A DNA stretch of 64,000 nt, taken from positions 620,001-684,000 of the forward strand of contig NZ_LQRT01000013.1 of assembly GCF_001632745.1 (NCBI RefSeq). Direction: 5' to 3'. The notes under the pieces were generated by a model. That model did no database searches, was not told the DNA's origin, and worked only from the letters and a program-made list of their open reading frames with translations. Below, one piece after another: positions 54,964 through 64,000 of this stretch. The position numbers and the translations under genes were made by a program. The stretch comes from Aquimarina aggregata. Lineage in GTDB: Bacteria; Bacteroidota; Bacteroidia; Flavobacteriales; Flavobacteriaceae. How positions within the stretch are numbered: position 1 is the stretch's first letter; the number at the start of each line of letters is the position of its first letter.

Positions 54964-57900
54964 TTATTGTTTAATAATTTTTCTTACTAAGAAGCCTTTA
55001 TCTGTTCTAAATTTTAAAAAATAAACACCTGATGGAAGTTGACTTGTATTAAATACTTGTTTATTATTTTCTGTAATATAACCTACAGAAAAATGTTTCC
55101 CTGTTATAGAATAAAAGTCCACCTGAAATATCTTCTCATTTGTTATGCCATTCACAATAAGTTCATCATTAAATGGCATCGGAAATATTTTATATGAATT
55201 GTTCGCAATAAACTTATCGTTATAAACCACATCAGCCTTTATCGTATTAGAATTACATGTATTACCATTACAATTTTGAGTAAAAGTTGTGATACTGCTA
55301 TCGATTCTTTTAAATTTTACAGTTGCAACATCAACATTATCAACACATATAAATTGCAACAAAGGAGCACCAGTAGCTACAAAATAGAATATATTACTTG
55401 TATTACCATTTTTAATATTTAAAGATTCTAAAAATGCGTTATTACTAACATCTAAACTAGTCAATGAATTTACACATGATAAATCTAAATTGATAAATTT
55501 ATTATTTTTCACATTCAACGACTGCAACATCTTATTATTTGAAAGATCAAGTTCAGTAAACTTTGCATTCGCAATATCTAATCGCTCTAAGGCTACATTA
55601 TTTAAAAGATTTAATATTGAGAGTTCAGTATTTGCAATCGAAAGAATTTTTAATTTTACATTATTTGTTACATCTAAAGTTTTCAGGTTTTTATTATTTC
55701 CTATGTACAAACTTTCCAGATTAATATTATTAGATATATTAAAATCGGAAAAATTAGTGCCGTAACCTGCAAAACTTTTTAAATTAATATTAGAAGATAA
55801 ATCAATCTCGTTATATAAATCAGATTGCCATTCTAATTTTTCTAACTTAGTATTAGCACTTAAATCTATAGTATTTATTTTAGAACCTCCCAGAGAAAGA
55901 TCTTTCAATTCTATATTGGTTGATAAATCAAGAGAGGTTAAATCACTTGCAAATGCTTCTAATTTCACTAAAACAGTGTTTTTAGATATATCGATAGCAG
56001 AAAACTCTGTATGTCTTATGTTAAGCTCTTCTAAGTTAATATTTGCCCTTACATCAAGATTAGATAAATAATAATTACCCGAAACATCTAGTATTTTTAA
56101 TGATAGATTTTTAGACAGATTTATATTTGAAATCTCATTTCCGCCAATATTTATTTCTATAAGAGATGTATTGGCAGAAAAATCTAAATCTTGATTTACC
56201 GATTGTTCTGAACAATCAAAGCCCTTAAGATTTACAAAAGTTTCAATACCCGTAAGATCTTCTATTAAGTTTTCATAACTAAAATTATAATTTCCTACTT
56301 TCAAAAAACCATCAAATTTTTCTGCTTCAGAAACCTGAATTTCTCCATCTGCGTTACTATCTATTATAGGATCATGACTTAATATTCGATTTTTGAAGTT
56401 AACATCTGGAATGTAAACAATAGAACATTGATTTGTAAATACCGTAGAGCTATCAATATTTGTAAACTGCTCATTAGCATACGCCACATCATCAACACAA
56501 ATTTTGGCTGTTGGAGCTATACTTCTTAAGTACAAAGTAGTCATATTTATATTGTTACCATTTTTAACATTCACTGAAGATAATTTGCGACTAAACCCTG
56601 CAGAAAGATGGGTCAATCCTTTTTGAGTAGAAACGTCCAATTCGGTAATCACATTATTATTACCACAAGTTATAGATTTCAAACTTGAGATCTCAGACAA
56701 ATCTAATGATGGAACAGGATTACTAGAACATGTTAAAACTTCTAAATTTGGAAAAGGACTAACATCTATTGATTCTAATAAATTATTATTACATGCAAAG
56801 CGCTTTAGAGAAGTAGATGACGATGGTAATATTAAAGTGGTCATATCATTATATCCGCATATAAAAGTCTCAAGCTTATCATTACCAGAAATATCTAAAC
56901 TCGATAGTTGATTCTGATCACATAGCAAATACGTCAAATTAACATTAGTGGACAAATCTAGACTTGACAGTGAATTTTTTGTACATACTAAATTAGTTAA
57001 ATTCAATAAATTTGAGACATCTAAACTATCTAATTGATTTTTACTAATACTTAAATACTTTAAAAGAGTATTAGAAGAAAGGTCAATACTAGAAATATTA
57101 TTGTCCTCGACAAATAATGCTTTAATATTTACAAAAGCCTCAATACCTGTCATATCGATAATATTCTTACTAAACAAATTTAGATTTCCTGTATAAGCCT
57201 CTGCTTCTGTAACCTGTATTTCTGTATCTGCATTCGTATTAATAACTAAGTTATCGACTAATGCTTGCTTTAAATTAACATCCGGAATATAAACAACCGA
57301 ACATTGATTTGTAAATATAGTAGAGCTATCAATATCGGTAAACTGCTCACTAGCATACGCTACATCATCAACACAAATTTTAGCTGTTGGAGCTATATTT
57401 CTTAAATACAAAGTGGTCATATTTGTATTGTTCCCATTGTTAACATTTACTGAAGATAATTTACGACTAAACCCTGCAGAAAGATAGGTCAACCCTTTTT
57501 GAGTAGAAACGTCCAATTCGGTAATCACATTATTATTACCACAAGTAATAGACTTCAAACTTGAGATCTCAGACAAATCTAATGATGGAATAGGGTTACT
57601 AGAACATGTTAAAACTTCTAAATTTGGAAAAGGACTAACATCTATTGATTCTAATAAATTATTATTACATGAAAAACTCCTTAGAGAAGTAGATAACGAT
57701 GGTAACAATAAAGTGGTCATATCATTATATCCACATGCAAAAATCTCAAGCTTATCGTTACCGGAAACATCTAAATGTGATATTTGATTTTGATCGCAAA
57801 GCAAATACGTCAAATTAACATTAGTGGACAAATCTAGACTAGACAATGAATTTTTTGTACAAACTAATGTATCTAAATACAATAAATTAGAGACATCTAG

Positions 57901-58536
57901 AACACTTATCTCGTTATACGAAACAATCAAAAATTCTAACAATATATTTTTAGAAAAATCCAATGACCGTAACGCATTATCATTACAATAAAATGTTCTA
58001 AGAAATGTGTTTTTTGATATATCAATACTTTTTAAATCATTTTCTCCAACTCCTAATGATACTAGTTTTGTATTCTTGGTAACATCTAGTTCAGCAATGT
58101 TATTCCTATTTAATGCTAAACTAGCAAGCATTATATTTTTAGACACATCTACAGTATACAAATTATTACTCGATAAATTTAATCCCTTAATATTTACAAA
58201 AGCTTCAATACCTGTTGCATCTCCAATATTCTTATTAAACAAATTTAAATATCCTGTATAGGCATTCGCTTCGGTTACCTGTATTTCAGTATCCGCATTT
58301 GTATTGATACTTAAATTGTTAATTAATGTGTTTTTAAGGTTGGCATCAGGAATTGTAACTGTTTGAGCATAAAAAATAGTAGAAAAAAGTAATAAAATTA
58401 CTACAAGAACACTTTGTTTATTAAAGTTTTTATCTGAAGTTTTGAATTTATAAAAGGCAAAATTTAAATCTGCAATTTTTATCTGAGAATACTCAAGTAT
58501 TGCTGAATTGGTTAATAATAAGGTTTTAAGTTTCAT
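54964..58536 (-). CDS. Leucine-rich-repeat protein exported by type IX secretion
   Basis: 1190 residues. A hydrophobic signal (VLVVILLLFSTIFYAQ) is preceded by an unusually long n-region of about 41 residues with no internal ATG. Three modules follow, each opening like IPDANLKNTLINNLSINTNA and containing short repeats of the type SLDLSTNVNLTYLLCDQN; modules one and two are nearly identical. Each ends with APTAKICVDDVAYA or a related form. The C-terminal 75 residues, from YKIFPMPFNDELIVNG to VRKIIKQ, are a T9SS type A sorting domain. The protein should be surface-bound or released; the binding partner is unknown. Confidence 0.93.
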   Translation of the reverse strand: MKLKTLLLTNSAILEYSQIKIADLNFAFYKFKTSDKNFNKQSVLVVILLLFSTIFYAQTVTIPDANLKNTLINNLSINTNADTEIQVTEANAYTGYLNLFNKNIGDATGIEAFVNIKGLNLSSNNLYTVDVSKNIMLASLALNRNNIAELDVTKNTKLVSLGVGENDLKSIDISKNTFLRTFYCNDNALRSLDFSKNILLEFLIVSYNEISVLDVSNLLYLDTLVCTKNSLSSLDLSTNVNLTYLLCDQNQISHLDVSGNDKLEIFACGYNDMTTLLLPSLSTSLRSFSCNNNLLESIDVSPFPNLEVLTCSSNPIPSLDLSEISSLKSITCGNNNVITELDVSTQKGLTYLSAGFSRKLSSVNVNNGNNTNMTTLYLRNIAPTAKICVDDVAYASEQFTDIDSSTIFTNQCSVVYIPDVNLKQALVDNLVINTNADTEIQVTEAEAYTGNLNLFSKNIIDMTGIEAFVNIKALFVEDNNISSIDLSSNTLLKYLSISKNQLDSLDVSNLLNLTNLVCTKNSLSSLDLSTNVNLTYLLCDQNQLSSLDISGNDKLETFICGYNDMTTLILPSSSTSLKRFACNNNLLESIDVSPFPNLEVLTCSSNPVPSLDLSEISSLKSITCGNNNVITELDVSTQKGLTHLSAGFSRKLSSVNVKNGNNINMTTLYLRSIAPTAKICVDDVAYANEQFTNIDSSTVFTNQCSIVYIPDVNFKNRILSHDPIIDSNADGEIQVSEAEKFDGFLKVGNYNFSYENLIEDLTGIETFVNLKGFDCSEQSVNQDLDFSANTSLIEINIGGNEISNINLSKNLSLKILDVSGNYYLSNLDVRANINLEELNIRHTEFSAIDISKNTVLVKLEAFASDLTSLDLSTNIELKDLSLGGSKINTIDLSANTKLEKLEWQSDLYNEIDLSSNINLKSFAGYGTNFSDFNISNNINLESLYIGNNKNLKTLDVTNNVKLKILSIANTELSILNLLNNVALERLDIANAKFTELDLSNNKMLQSLNVKNNKFINLDLSCVNSLTSLDVSNNAFLESLNIKNGNTSNIFYFVATGAPLLQFICVDNVDVATVKFKRIDSSITTFTQNCNGNTCNSNTIKADVVYNDKFIANNSYKIFPMPFNDELIVNGITNEKIFQVDFYSITGKHFSVGYITENNKQVFNTSQLPSGVYFLKFRTDKGFLVRKIIKQ
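56400..57020. repeat. Direct repeat copy A inside the leucine-rich-repeat gene
   Basis: This stretch matches 57276-57896 at a constant offset of 876 bases (292 codons) with no insertion or deletion that I can find, and most bases identical by eye. It is a tandem, in-frame duplication of one repeat module. Confidence 0.85.
57276..57896. repeat. Direct repeat copy B inside the leucine-rich-repeat gene
   Basis: Partner of 56400-57020, offset 876 bases. Outside these limits the modules still resemble each other in protein but diverge in DNA. Confidence 0.85.
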
Positions 58537-58729
58537 TTTGTTTTTTTATAGTTTTGATTAATATCAATGGTAGGTGTCTTAATCAAACAAAATGTTACCC
58601 CGTTATCATTTAATTTCAAATGCTAAATAAAATCTCCAGATGTAATAATCACGAACTATTTCTTAATCTAGATTAATTTTTTGACCATCCCTTATTCGGA
58701 TTTTTGTATTGTACTATAAAAACAAAGAC

Positions 58730-59182
58730 ATGAATACCGAAAGAATCAACATCAATGAAGTTAATCCTAACGCATATCAACCTCTATATAAATTATATGA
58801 CGACATAAAAAAAAGTTCATTAACAGCATCAGAATTTTTATTAATCCAGATTAGAGCATCCCAAATTAATGGGTGCGCATATTGTATACAAATGCATATT
58901 AAAGAAGCTGTTGAACAAGGAGAAAAACAATTTCGAATTCATGCCCTAGCAAACTGGAAAGAATCTCCTTTTTTTAGTACAGAAGAGCAAATTATTCTTG
59001 AAATGACAGAGCAAATAACCAACATTTCTATTGATGGATTACAGGATGCCCTATATCAAAATGCAATTACTGTTTTTGGCAAAGAAAAAGTAGCCGATAT
59101 CATCATGGGCATATGCTGTATTAACACATGGAACAGAATTGGTAGAGCTACATTAATGACACCTATTCCATCGCAAAACTAG
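58730..59182 (+). CDS. Carboxymuconolactone decarboxylase / AhpD-like protein
   Basis: 150 residues from the ATG at 58730 (MNTERININEVNPNAYQPLY); a TTG seven codons upstream is less likely. The active-site motif CAYCIQMHIKEA gives C49, C52 and H56, the CxxC-xxx-H of AhpD-like peroxidase-linked proteins. The fold is all-helical. Such proteins reduce peroxides or partner disulfides. It heads a three-gene plus-strand cluster with DoxX and a flavin monooxygenase. Confidence 0.93.
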   Translation: MNTERININEVNPNAYQPLYKLYDDIKKSSLTASEFLLIQIRASQINGCAYCIQMHIKEAVEQGEKQFRIHALANWKESPFFSTEEQIILEMTEQITNISIDGLQDALYQNAITVFGKEKVADIIMGICCINTWNRIGRATLMTPIPSQN

Positions 59183-59196
59183 GCAAATATAAAACT

Positions 59197-59619
59197 ATGT
59201 ACATCAAACTGTTTTTAAGACTAACCTTAGCTATAGGTTTTTTATCTGCCATAGCTGATAGGTTTGGAATGTGGTCACAAGAAAAATCTGCATGGGGAAA
59301 TTGGGATAACTTTTTAGAGTACACACAACTACTTAATCCCTGGTTTCCAGATGCTGTTATAAATCCAATTGCCATAGCGGTTACAATAGCAGAATTGTTA
59401 CTTGCAATATTCTTAATTATAGGCTTCAAAACTACATTTGTAGCCAAATTGAGTGGTGTAATACTACTTACTTTTGCATTGGCAATGACTATTTCAACAG
59501 GTATAAAAGCGCCTCTAGATTATTCTGTTTTTACAGCCGCTGCAGCTGCATTTGGTTTAAGTCTCATTAAAGAGAAATTCTTTGAAATAGACACACTAAT
59601 ACATACAGAAAAACAATAG
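59197..59619 (+). CDS. DoxX-family membrane protein
   Basis: 140 residues with four membrane helices. It starts MYIKLFLRLTLAIGFLSAIA and shows WFPDAVINPIAIAVTIAELL and GFKTTFVAKLSGVILLTFAL, typical of small DoxX proteins. Members are linked to quinone-dependent oxidation or redox defence, but the biochemical role of this subgroup is unclear. It begins 14 bases after the AhpD-like gene. Confidence 0.88.
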   Translation: MYIKLFLRLTLAIGFLSAIADRFGMWSQEKSAWGNWDNFLEYTQLLNPWFPDAVINPIAIAVTIAELLLAIFLIIGFKTTFVAKLSGVILLTFALAMTISTGIKAPLDYSVFTAAAAAFGLSLIKEKFFEIDTLIHTEKQ

Positions 59620-59656
59620 TTTACTTTAATTTTAAGCTAAATAAAATACGCATACT

Positions 59657-60697
59657 ATGATTACAATTATAGGGGGAGGAATAGGAGGGCTGACAACTGC
59701 TTTAGCTTTCGAAAAACACGGAATTGATTATCATATTTTTGAAAAAGCACCTTCTTTAAAAACGGCAGGGGCTGGTATATGGCTTGCCCCCAATGCTTTG
59801 CAGGTACTAGATTGGCTTGGTATCTTAGATAAAATAGCAGAAAAAGGAAATACTATTGACAGAATATCTGTCACTAATCAAGACTTGTCACCTCTTTCTG
59901 ACACACACCAAGGATTCGTAGTTGATACATTTGGATTTTCTACAATAGCAATTCATCGTGCCGAACTTCAAGAAATACTATTAAAGTCCATCCCGAAACA
60001 TAAAATCACTTTGGGCAAGGCTTTTCATAAATTCGAAAAAGCAACTCCTCAAAAAATAAAAGTGATTTTTGAAGACAATTCTTCTACGGTAACAGACACT
60101 TTAATTGGTGCCGATGGTATTCATTCTAAAATTAGAAAACAGTTATTTCCAAAAAGCAAAATTCGTTACTCTGGTCAGACCTGCTGGAGAGGAGTTGCAG
60201 ATATCAAAATTGACTCAGATTTTGAACATAGAGGTATTGAAATGTGGGGAAATCAAATTAGATTTGGAATCTCGAGAATATCTGACCAAAAAGTATATTG
60301 GTTTGCAGTAGTAACTAGTAAACCAAATCAAAAAGATAATACAACACATCTTAAGAACAAACTTTTAGAAATCTTTTCAAAATTTCATCCTATTGTACAT
60401 CAACTCATCTCCAATACAATGAATGATAAAATTATTAGAGGTGATATTAATGATATAACTCCTTTACAACAATGGCATACAGATACTATTTGTTTGATTG
60501 GCGATGCTTGCCATAGTGCTACTCCAGATATGGGACAAGGAGGTGCTCAAGCAATTGAAGATGCGTATTACCTGTCTCATTTTATCAATAATGAAGAAAA
60601 TACGGAAATAGCATTTTCTAAATTTCAAAAGAAAAGATACAGTAAAGTAAATACTATTGTTAAATTATCGAGACGTACCGAAAAAATAGCACATTAG
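59657..60697 (+). CDS. FAD-dependent aromatic-type monooxygenase
   Basis: 346 residues. The Rossmann motif GGGIGG (6-11) binds FAD, the DG motif is GADGIHSKIR (near 150) and the GD motif IGDACHSATPDMGQGG (near 280). This is the single-component class A flavoprotein monooxygenase plan, related to 3-hydroxybenzoate, urate and TetX-type enzymes. The substrate cannot be told. It follows DoxX by 37 bases, suggesting a redox-related operon with AhpD. Confidence 0.92.
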   Translation: MITIIGGGIGGLTTALAFEKHGIDYHIFEKAPSLKTAGAGIWLAPNALQVLDWLGILDKIAEKGNTIDRISVTNQDLSPLSDTHQGFVVDTFGFSTIAIHRAELQEILLKSIPKHKITLGKAFHKFEKATPQKIKVIFEDNSSTVTDTLIGADGIHSKIRKQLFPKSKIRYSGQTCWRGVADIKIDSDFEHRGIEMWGNQIRFGISRISDQKVYWFAVVTSKPNQKDNTTHLKNKLLEIFSKFHPIVHQLISNTMNDKIIRGDINDITPLQQWHTDTICLIGDACHSATPDMGQGGAQAIEDAYYLSHFINNEENTEIAFSKFQKKRYSKVNTIVKLSRRTEKIAH

Positions 60698-60888
60698 AAA
60701 TACGGACAGAGCTTTCGAAATTTTATACTAAAAAGTACTCCAAATAAAATTTTAGAAAAGAAAATGATTAAAATGTATCAGATTGAAAAAATGAATTGAG
60801 TAAAAATTCAAGTCCAAAACACTATAGATTTTTAAAATAAATCAACTTTTCAAACTCTATCTCTAGTTAATGATTGAAGTAAGATAAA

Positions 60889-61887
60889 CTATGCATTAAG
60901 CATTTGCCAAAGCTTGTCTTTTAATTCCTGTAAACCTTGTTGTGCGACAGATGATATAAATAAATATGGAACCTTAAGTTGACTATCAAGTTCTACTTTT
61001 AATTCTTCTTGAAGCTCATCGTCTAGCATATCACATTTAGAAATCGCAACGAGTCTTTCTTTATCTAATAAATCGGGATTATAGCGCCTTAATTCGTCCA
61101 GTAAAATCTCATATTGTTCAGTAATATTAGGAGCGTCTGCCGGTACTAAAAATAAAAGTGTTGAGTTACGTTCTATATGTCGTAAGAAACGATGACCAAT
61201 CCCTTTACCCTCTGCAGCTCCTTCTATAATACCCGGGATATCTGCCATAACAAAAGTTTGAAAATCCCGATACTCTACAATCCCTAAATTAGGTTTAAGT
61301 GTGGTAAACTCATAATCTGCAATTTTAGGCTTTGCTGATGTAATTACAGACAATAAGGTTGATTTTCCTGCATTTGGAAATCCTACTAATCCCACATCTG
61401 CTAATATCTTAAGTTCAAGAGTAATATCATGTTCTTGTCCTTCGACTCCAGGTTGCGCATACCTAGGTGTTTGATTTGTAGAGCTTTTAAAATGCCAGTT
61501 TCCTCTACCTCCCATACCGCCTTCCGCAGCAATATATTCTTGGCCACTCTCAGTGATTTCGGAAATAATATTTTGAGTCTCTGTATCGCGTATTACAGTT
61601 CCCAGCGGTACATCAACATAAACATCTGTTCCATCTGCTCCAGTACTTCTACTTTTACTTCCATGCCCACCATGTTCAGCTCTTAAATGTCGTTTAAATT
61701 TAAGATGATGAAGTGTCCACATATTGGGATTACCACGAAGGATAACATGACCACCTCGTCCTCCATCACCTCCATCCGGGCCTCCTTTAGTAATATATTT
61801 TTCTCGATGTAAATGCACAGATCCCTTCCCTCCGTTTCCGGAAGTCACATGTAACTTTACATAATCTACAAAATTTCCTTCTGTCAT
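60889..61887 (-). CDS. obgE: GTPase Obg/CgtA
   Basis: 332 residues. The glycine-rich Obg domain (1-158) starts with [20 protein letters not shown]. The G domain has G1 GFPNAGKST (169-177), G3 DIPGIIEGA and G4 near AISKCDM. There is no long C-terminal extension. ObgE helps late 50S assembly and responds to ppGpp. It follows the hpt-adk gene by 56 bases on the same strand. Confidence 0.97.
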   Translation of the reverse strand: MTEGNFVDYVKLHVTSGNGGKGSVHLHREKYITKGGPDGGDGGRGGHVILRGNPNMWTLHHLKFKRHLRAEHGGHGSKSRSTGADGTDVYVDVPLGTVIRDTETQNIISEITESGQEYIAAEGGMGGRGNWHFKSSTNQTPRYAQPGVEGQEHDITLELKILADVGLVGFPNAGKSTLLSVITSAKPKIADYEFTTLKPNLGIVEYRDFQTFVMADIPGIIEGAAEGKGIGHRFLRHIERNSTLLFLVPADAPNITEQYEILLDELRRYNPDLLDKERLVAISKCDMLDDELQEELKVELDSQLKVPYLFISSVAQQGLQELKDKLWQMLNA

Positions 61888-61943
61888 AACTCAGTGCATG
61901 TTATCCCCGATAAATTGCGGAGAACTGGTAATAAATAAAACAA

Positions 61944-63050
61944 TTAAAGTTTATCGATAGTAGAACTTAAACGTTCTGTAATCTCTTCAATAGCTCCTAC
62001 TCCATCTACCCCAAAATATTTATCATGTTTTTGGTAGTAATTTTTTAAGATAGCCGTCTCGTCATAATATACTTTGATACGGTTACGAATTACTCCTTCA
62101 TCAGCATCATCAGCACGTCCAGAGGTTTTTCCTCTTTCAAGTAAGCGTTGCACCAATACCTCATCATCCACCTCTAATGCCACCATAGCACTTACCTCTG
62201 TTCCTTTAGAAGTTAATAATTCGGATAATGAATCCGCTTGTGCTTCGGTTCTTGGAAAACCATCGAATATAAAACCTTTAGCATTTGGGTTTTTATCAAC
62301 TTCGGCATTAAGCATATTAATAGTAACCTCATCAGGCACTAATTGTCCCTTATCGATATAAGATTTTGCTAAAGTACCTAAATCTGTTGCATTTTTTATA
62401 TTATATCTAAACACATCTCCTGTCGAGATATGTACTAGATCATATTTTTGTTTTAAAACTTCTGCTTGTGTTCCTTTTCCAGCTCCTGGAGGGCCGAATA
62501 ACACCAAATTTGTCATGTTATTTGATTTTAGTTGATAAACTTGAGTAAGATTGCGACCTAGTCCATCATAGTCTAAACCGTATCCTACTATAAATTTATT
62601 CGGAATTTCAAATCCGATATAATCTATATTAATCTCTTTTGTATATGCTTCTGGCTTGAAAAACAAAGTAGCTATCTTCACATCACTACACCCTTTATCC
62701 TTTAAAGTTTCGGATAATAAAGCAATAGTATTTCCCGTATCAATTATATCTTCTAGAACAACAACGGTTCTTCCTGTCAATTTTTCATTGAGGCCAATTA
62801 ACTCTTTAACTTCATGAGTTGTTTTGGTACCTTCATACGAAGAAAATTTCACAAAGCTTACCTCACAATCATAGTTAAAACGTTTAACTACTTCTGAAAC
62901 AAACATAAATGCACCATTCAACACCCCAATGAATAAGGGTTTTTTATCCGATAGCTCTTTATTTAACTGATCAGAAACCCTATCAATTGCTGTAGCTATT
63001 TCATCCTCTGCAATGAATGGAACAAATTGTAAATCGTGCAGTTTTATCAT
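61944..63050 (-). CDS. adk: Bifunctional hypoxanthine phosphoribosyltransferase-adenylate kinase fusion
   Basis: 368 residues joining two complete enzymes. Residues 1-178 are a hypoxanthine phosphoribosyltransferase with the PRPP loop VVVLEDIIDTGNTI (96-109). Residues 179-368 are adenylate kinase starting MTNLVLFGPPGAGKGTQ (P loop 186-193), with DGFPRTEAQ and RGKTSGRADD; the lid is the short zinc-free type. One part makes IMP or GMP from bases, the other balances AMP, ADP and ATP. M179 (62516) could also act as an internal start and give free kinase. Upstream lies a -7 box. Confidence 0.95.
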   Translation of the reverse strand: MIKLHDLQFVPFIAEDEIATAIDRVSDQLNKELSDKKPLFIGVLNGAFMFVSEVVKRFNYDCEVSFVKFSSYEGTKTTHEVKELIGLNEKLTGRTVVVLEDIIDTGNTIALLSETLKDKGCSDVKIATLFFKPEAYTKEINIDYIGFEIPNKFIVGYGLDYDGLGRNLTQVYQLKSNNMTNLVLFGPPGAGKGTQAEVLKQKYDLVHISTGDVFRYNIKNATDLGTLAKSYIDKGQLVPDEVTINMLNAEVDKNPNAKGFIFDGFPRTEAQADSLSELLTSKGTEVSAMVALEVDDEVLVQRLLERGKTSGRADDADEGVIRNRIKVYYDETAILKNYYQKHDKYFGVDGVGAIEEITERLSSTIDKL

Positions 63051-63093
63051 GCCTTCGTTTACTTACTCTCTACTGGTTTTCAATTTAAAGCGG

Positions 63094-63101
63094 CAAAGAT
63101 A
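63094..63101 (-). promoter_or_regulatory. Candidate promoter of hpt-adk (-7 box)
   Basis: The minus strand reads TATCTTTG, an exact TAnnTTTG match, with a leader of about 41 bases. No TTG at the normal -33 spacing. Confidence 0.45.
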
Positions 63102-63166
63102 GTGATTATAAAAGTTTGACTATAGCATTTACTTCGTATTATTATGGTTATTCTTTATGAAAAATT

Positions 63167-63174
63167 TATTTTTG
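63167..63174 (+). promoter_or_regulatory. Candidate promoter of purK (-7 box)
   Basis: TATTTTTG matches TAnnTTTG exactly, 30 bases before the purK ATG. No TTG at the normal -33 spacing. Confidence 0.45.
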
Positions 63175-63204
63175 CTCACAGTAGGTTAATTTCAAATCCC
63201 CGTA

Positions 63205-64000
63205 ATGATAAACTTTTTTTCATCAAATTTTAAATTAGGAATTTTAGGAGGTGGTCAATTAGGCAAAATGATGCTTTATGAAACCCGTAAATATGATATT
63301 CAAACATATGTTTTGGATCCAAATCCTGATGCTCCATGTAAGATCGCTTGTAATCATTTTGAACAAGGTAGTTTAATGGATTATGAGACCGTCTACAATT
63401 TTGGGAAAAAAGTCGATGTATTAACTTTTGAAATTGAAACCGTTAATATTAAAGCACTTGCTGATCTAGAAAAAGAAGGCAAAAAGGTTTTTCCTAGTGC
63501 CAAAACCTTAGAAAAAATACAAAATAAAGGAAAGCAAAAGCTCTTTTATGAAGATCATAATATTCCCACAGCTAAATTTAGAAGGTTCTCTAATAAAGCG
63601 CATCTCACAGAAGGAATAACCGACAACAAGGTTAAACTTCCCTTTGTATGGAAAAGTACACAAGGTGGATATGATGGAAAAGGAGTTTCTATTGTGAAAT
63701 CAGGAGCAGATCTAGTAAAATTACCTGATGTAGAATGCATTGCTGAAGAAATGATCAATTTTAAAAATGAAATTGCTGTAATTGTTGTTCGTAATCCGCA
63801 AGAAGAAATCAAAACTTATCCTGTAGTAGAGATGGAATTTCATCCTGAAGCTAATCAAGTAGAATATGTAATTTGTCCAGCAAGAATTGATGAAAAAATT
63901 GCTTTAAAAGCGATAGAAGTGGCTAAAAATGTATCAACTGCATTTGAGCATGTGGGTATATTAGCTGTAGAAATGTTTTTAACGCAAAATGATGAAATTT
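63205..64000 (+). CDS. purK: N5-carboxyaminoimidazole ribonucleotide synthase (partial, C-terminus outside window)
   Basis: The ATG at 63205 opens a frame that runs to the end of the window, 265 codons. It starts MINFFSSNFKLGILGGGQLG and continues KMMLYETRKYDIQTYVLDPN, the PurK N-terminal nucleotide-binding fold. The ATP-grasp part follows, with LPFVWKSTQGGYDGKGVSIV near residue 150. PurK makes N5-CAIR from AIR, bicarbonate and ATP in purine synthesis. It diverges from hpt-adk, also a purine gene. About a third of the protein is missing. Confidence 0.95.
   Translation, partial: MINFFSSNFKLGILGGGQLGKMMLYETRKYDIQTYVLDPNPDAPCKIACNHFEQGSLMDYETVYNFGKKVDVLTFEIETVNIKALADLEKEGKKVFPSAKTLEKIQNKGKQKLFYEDHNIPTAKFRRFSNKAHLTEGITDNKVKLPFVWKSTQGGYDGKGVSIVKSGADLVKLPDVECIAEEMINFKNEIAVIVVRNPQEEIKTYPVVEMEFHPEANQVEYVICPARIDEKIALKAIEVAKNVSTAFEHVGILAVEMFLTQNDEI

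Noticed and set aside
58681-58706. TTG-N15-GATTTTTG as promoter of the AhpD gene
   Set aside because: Spacing is shorter than the 17-23 consensus and the first base of the -7 box is wrong.

Overview
The window is a piece of a Bacteroidota chromosome, almost certainly a marine-type member of the Flavobacteriaceae. The support is the AT-rich sequence, the flavobacterial promoter pattern (TTG, about 20 bases, TAnnTTTG), near absence of Shine-Dalgarno sites, SusC/SusD pairs, a type IX secretion sorting domain, zinc-free L36 and S14, and an Hpt-Adk fusion. Genus cannot be fixed by eye; an Aquimarina-like organism would fit. No tRNA, rRNA, CRISPR array, insertion sequence or prophage was seen.

Region 1 (1-17099, minus strand) is one fused str-S10-spc-alpha superoperon: rpsL, rpsG, fusA, rpsJ, rplC-D-W-B, rpsS, rplV, rpsC, rplP, rpmC, rpsQ, rplN-X-E, rpsN, rpsH, rplF, rplR, rpsE, rpmD, rplO, secY, infA, rpmJ, rpsM, rpsK, rpsD, rpoA and a truncated rplQ. 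A consensus promoter sits before rpsL. Most gaps are under 25 bases, and the few wide ones (before rplC, rpsH, rpmJ and rpsD) each hold a predicted RNA hairpin. They are candidate feedback or attenuation sites.

Region 2 (17488-33313, plus strand) holds three consecutive SusC/SusD outer-membrane uptake pairs, the first with an extra lipoprotein. Each unit has its own promoter and ends in a strong intrinsic terminator. No glycosidase, peptidase or dedicated regulator accompanies them. The three susC genes share a promoter, a GGCTAATT box at the predicted 5' end of the mRNA, and two inverted repeats inside the signal-peptide codons that keep pairing despite base changes. This is the most unusual signal in the window.

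Region 3 (33318-45413) is housekeeping: rlmB, a rhomboid protease, rarA, a five-gene minus-strand cluster (deacetylase-like protein, HAD phosphatase, lipoprotein, outer-membrane DUF5723-like protein, secreted protein), radC, a small secreted protein, a DUF1569/PaiB pair and mpl.

Region 4 (45769-60697) is envelope and accessory: a 2028-residue alpha-2-macroglobulin with a thioester motif, a fasciclin lipoprotein, a paraoxonase-like lactonase followed by a Crp/Fnr regulator, a T9SS-exported leucine-rich-repeat protein with an 876-base internal duplication, and an AhpD/DoxX/flavin monooxygenase cluster.

Region 5 (60889-64000) is obgE and the hpt-adk fusion on the minus strand, diverging from a truncated purK; two of the three act in purine metabolism.
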